Part shown: positions 6,385-6,993 of the stretch, piece after piece | Layout of the letters: every line of letters starts with the position of its first letter | Position numbering within the stretch: the stretch's first letter is position 1 | Assembly (NCBI GenBank): GCA_017402895.1 | Contig: JAFPLG010000179.1 | Span: 1-6,993, forward strand | DNA from: Paludibacteraceae bacterium | GTDB lineage: Bacteria; Bacteroidota; Bacteroidia; Bacteroidales; Paludibacteraceae | Direction of reading: 5' to 3' | DNA length: 6,993 nucleotides | Position numbers and translations under genes: made by a program | The notes under the pieces: model-generated | Databases searched by the model: none | What the model saw: only the letters and a program-made list of their open reading frames with translations | Told to the model about the DNA's origin: nothing

Positions 6385-6424
6385 AAACAAAGAAGCCCTC
6401 AAGATTACTCTAACCCCGAAGGGC
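6385..6424 (-). terminator. Second, weaker copy of the rRNA operon terminator
   Basis: Bases 6385-6411 repeat 6438-6464 with one mismatch in 27. On the minus strand GCCCTT (6424-6419) can pair with GAGGGC (6400-6395) across a large loop, followed by TTCTTTGTTTCTT. The inner part of the stem has been lost relative to the first copy, so it is probably a decayed or backup terminator. Confidence 0.5.
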
Positions 6425-6432
6425 AGAATCCC

Positions 6433-6471
6433 ACAAAAAACAAAGAACCCCTCAAGATTACTCTTGAAGGG
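6433..6471 (-). terminator. Main intrinsic terminator of the rRNA operon
   Basis: On the minus strand CCCTTCAAGA (6471-6462), loop GTAA and TCTTGAGGGG (6457-6448) form a 10-bp stem with a GNRA loop, then TTCTTTGTTTTTT. One pair is a U-G wobble in the minus-strand RNA but a C-A mismatch in the plus-strand RNA, so the element is built to act leftward, about 8 nt after 5S rRNA. Confidence 0.85.
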
Positions 6472-6479
6472 CTCCGAAA

Positions 6480-6589
6480 GTGGCGGCTACCTACTCTCCC
6501 ACGATGCAACGCAGTACCATCGGCGATGCTGAGCTTAACGACCCTGTTCGGAATGGGAAGGGGTGGGACCTCAGCGCTATAACCACCTT
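6480..6589 (-). rRNA. rrf: 5S ribosomal RNA
   Basis: The minus strand reads GGTGGTTAT at the 5' side (6587-6579) and its partner GTAGCCGCC at the 3' side (6490-6482), forming helix I with G-U wobbles. Between them are the conserved CCCATTCCGAACAGGG (6558-6543) and GGGAGAGTAGGT segments of 5S rRNA. The length of about 110 nt fits Bacteroidetes 5S. It lies downstream of 23S in the same operon and is followed by a terminator. The ends are estimated from helix I and may be off by a few bases. Confidence 0.94.
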
Positions 6590-6697
6590 AATATGGGGTT
6601 GACATATTAGCGAATGTAAGAGCTTTCGAGCGAAAGCAATTAAACTCTAGAGTTCTAGAATTCTAGATGTCTAGATTTCTAGATAAAAGTCTTTTAA
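6590..6697 (-). other. 23S-5S internal transcribed spacer
   Basis: About 108 bp without a tRNA. It contains an inverted repeat GCTTTCG (6622-6628) / CGAAAGC (6631-6637), a likely processing hairpin in the precursor RNA, and the 8-bp repeat array at 6647-6686. The boundary with 23S is approximate. Confidence 0.75.
6647..6686. repeat. Five tandem 8-bp CTAGANNN repeats
   Basis: CTAGAGTT, CTAGAATT, CTAGATGT, CTAGATTT and CTAGATAA follow one another without gaps. The CTAGA core is invariant and the last three bases vary. Because each unit but the first is preceded by T, every junction makes the palindrome TCTAGA, and the array looks similar on both strands. Confidence 0.9.

Positions 6698-6993
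<296 letters not shown>

Noticed and set aside
6256..6582. Plus-strand frame across terminators and 5S rRNA
   Set aside because: It reads through structured noncoding elements and the complement of 5S rRNA.
6647..6686. CRISPR-like array
   Set aside because: The 8-bp period with 3 variable bases is far too short for repeats and spacers, and no cas gene is present.
6590..6697. tRNA gene in the 23S-5S spacer
   Set aside because: No cloverleaf, T-loop motif or acceptor stem is visible; only a short hairpin and the octamer array.

Overview
The window looks like ordinary chromosome of a Bacteroidales bacterium, most likely Prevotellaceae. Three things point there. The proteins are of Bacteroidetes type: a Bacteroides-like tryptophanase, a secreted CotH-like protein with a short C-terminal tail, and a UshA-like lipoprotein. 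Four promoters match the Bacteroidetes sigma-ABfr consensus TTTG-N20-TAnnTTTG exactly. Start codons generally lack a strong Shine-Dalgarno sequence. The genus is inference.

Layout from left to right. Bases 1-510 (minus) hold the 5' part of a secreted protein gene that runs off the window; it lies 25 bp downstream of tryptophanase (tnaA, 536-1909, minus). Bases 1910-2028 are a compact divergent control region in which two consensus promoters overlap by 16 bp, one for tnaA and one for the rightward pair. That pair is a SIMPL-domain (DUF541) envelope protein (2029-2718) followed after 2 bp by a secreted CotH-kinase-family protein (2721-4481). The CotH gene meets a leftward 5'-nucleotidase-family lipoprotein gene (4471-6063) tail to tail, and the two coding regions overlap by 11 bp.

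Bases 6064-6480 contain no large gene but are dense in signals. There is a leftward consensus promoter (6293-6324) with a palindrome around its -33 element, a rightward consensus promoter (6170-6201) that ends at an intrinsic terminator after only about 70 nt, an AT-rich hairpin in the nucleotidase leader, and a duplicated terminator closing an rRNA operon. Further right, on the minus strand, are 5S rRNA (about 6480-6589), a spacer with five 8-bp CTAGANNN repeats, and the 3' end of 23S rRNA (about 6698-6993).

Functionally, tnaA degrades tryptophan to indole, pyruvate and ammonia. The SIMPL/CotH pair and the nucleotidase act in the envelope or outside the cell, the latter probably scavenging nucleotides. 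I see no mobile element, CRISPR array or defence locus. The least explained stretch is 6130-6480, where a predicted short RNA lies entirely antisense to the predicted leader of the nucleotidase gene.
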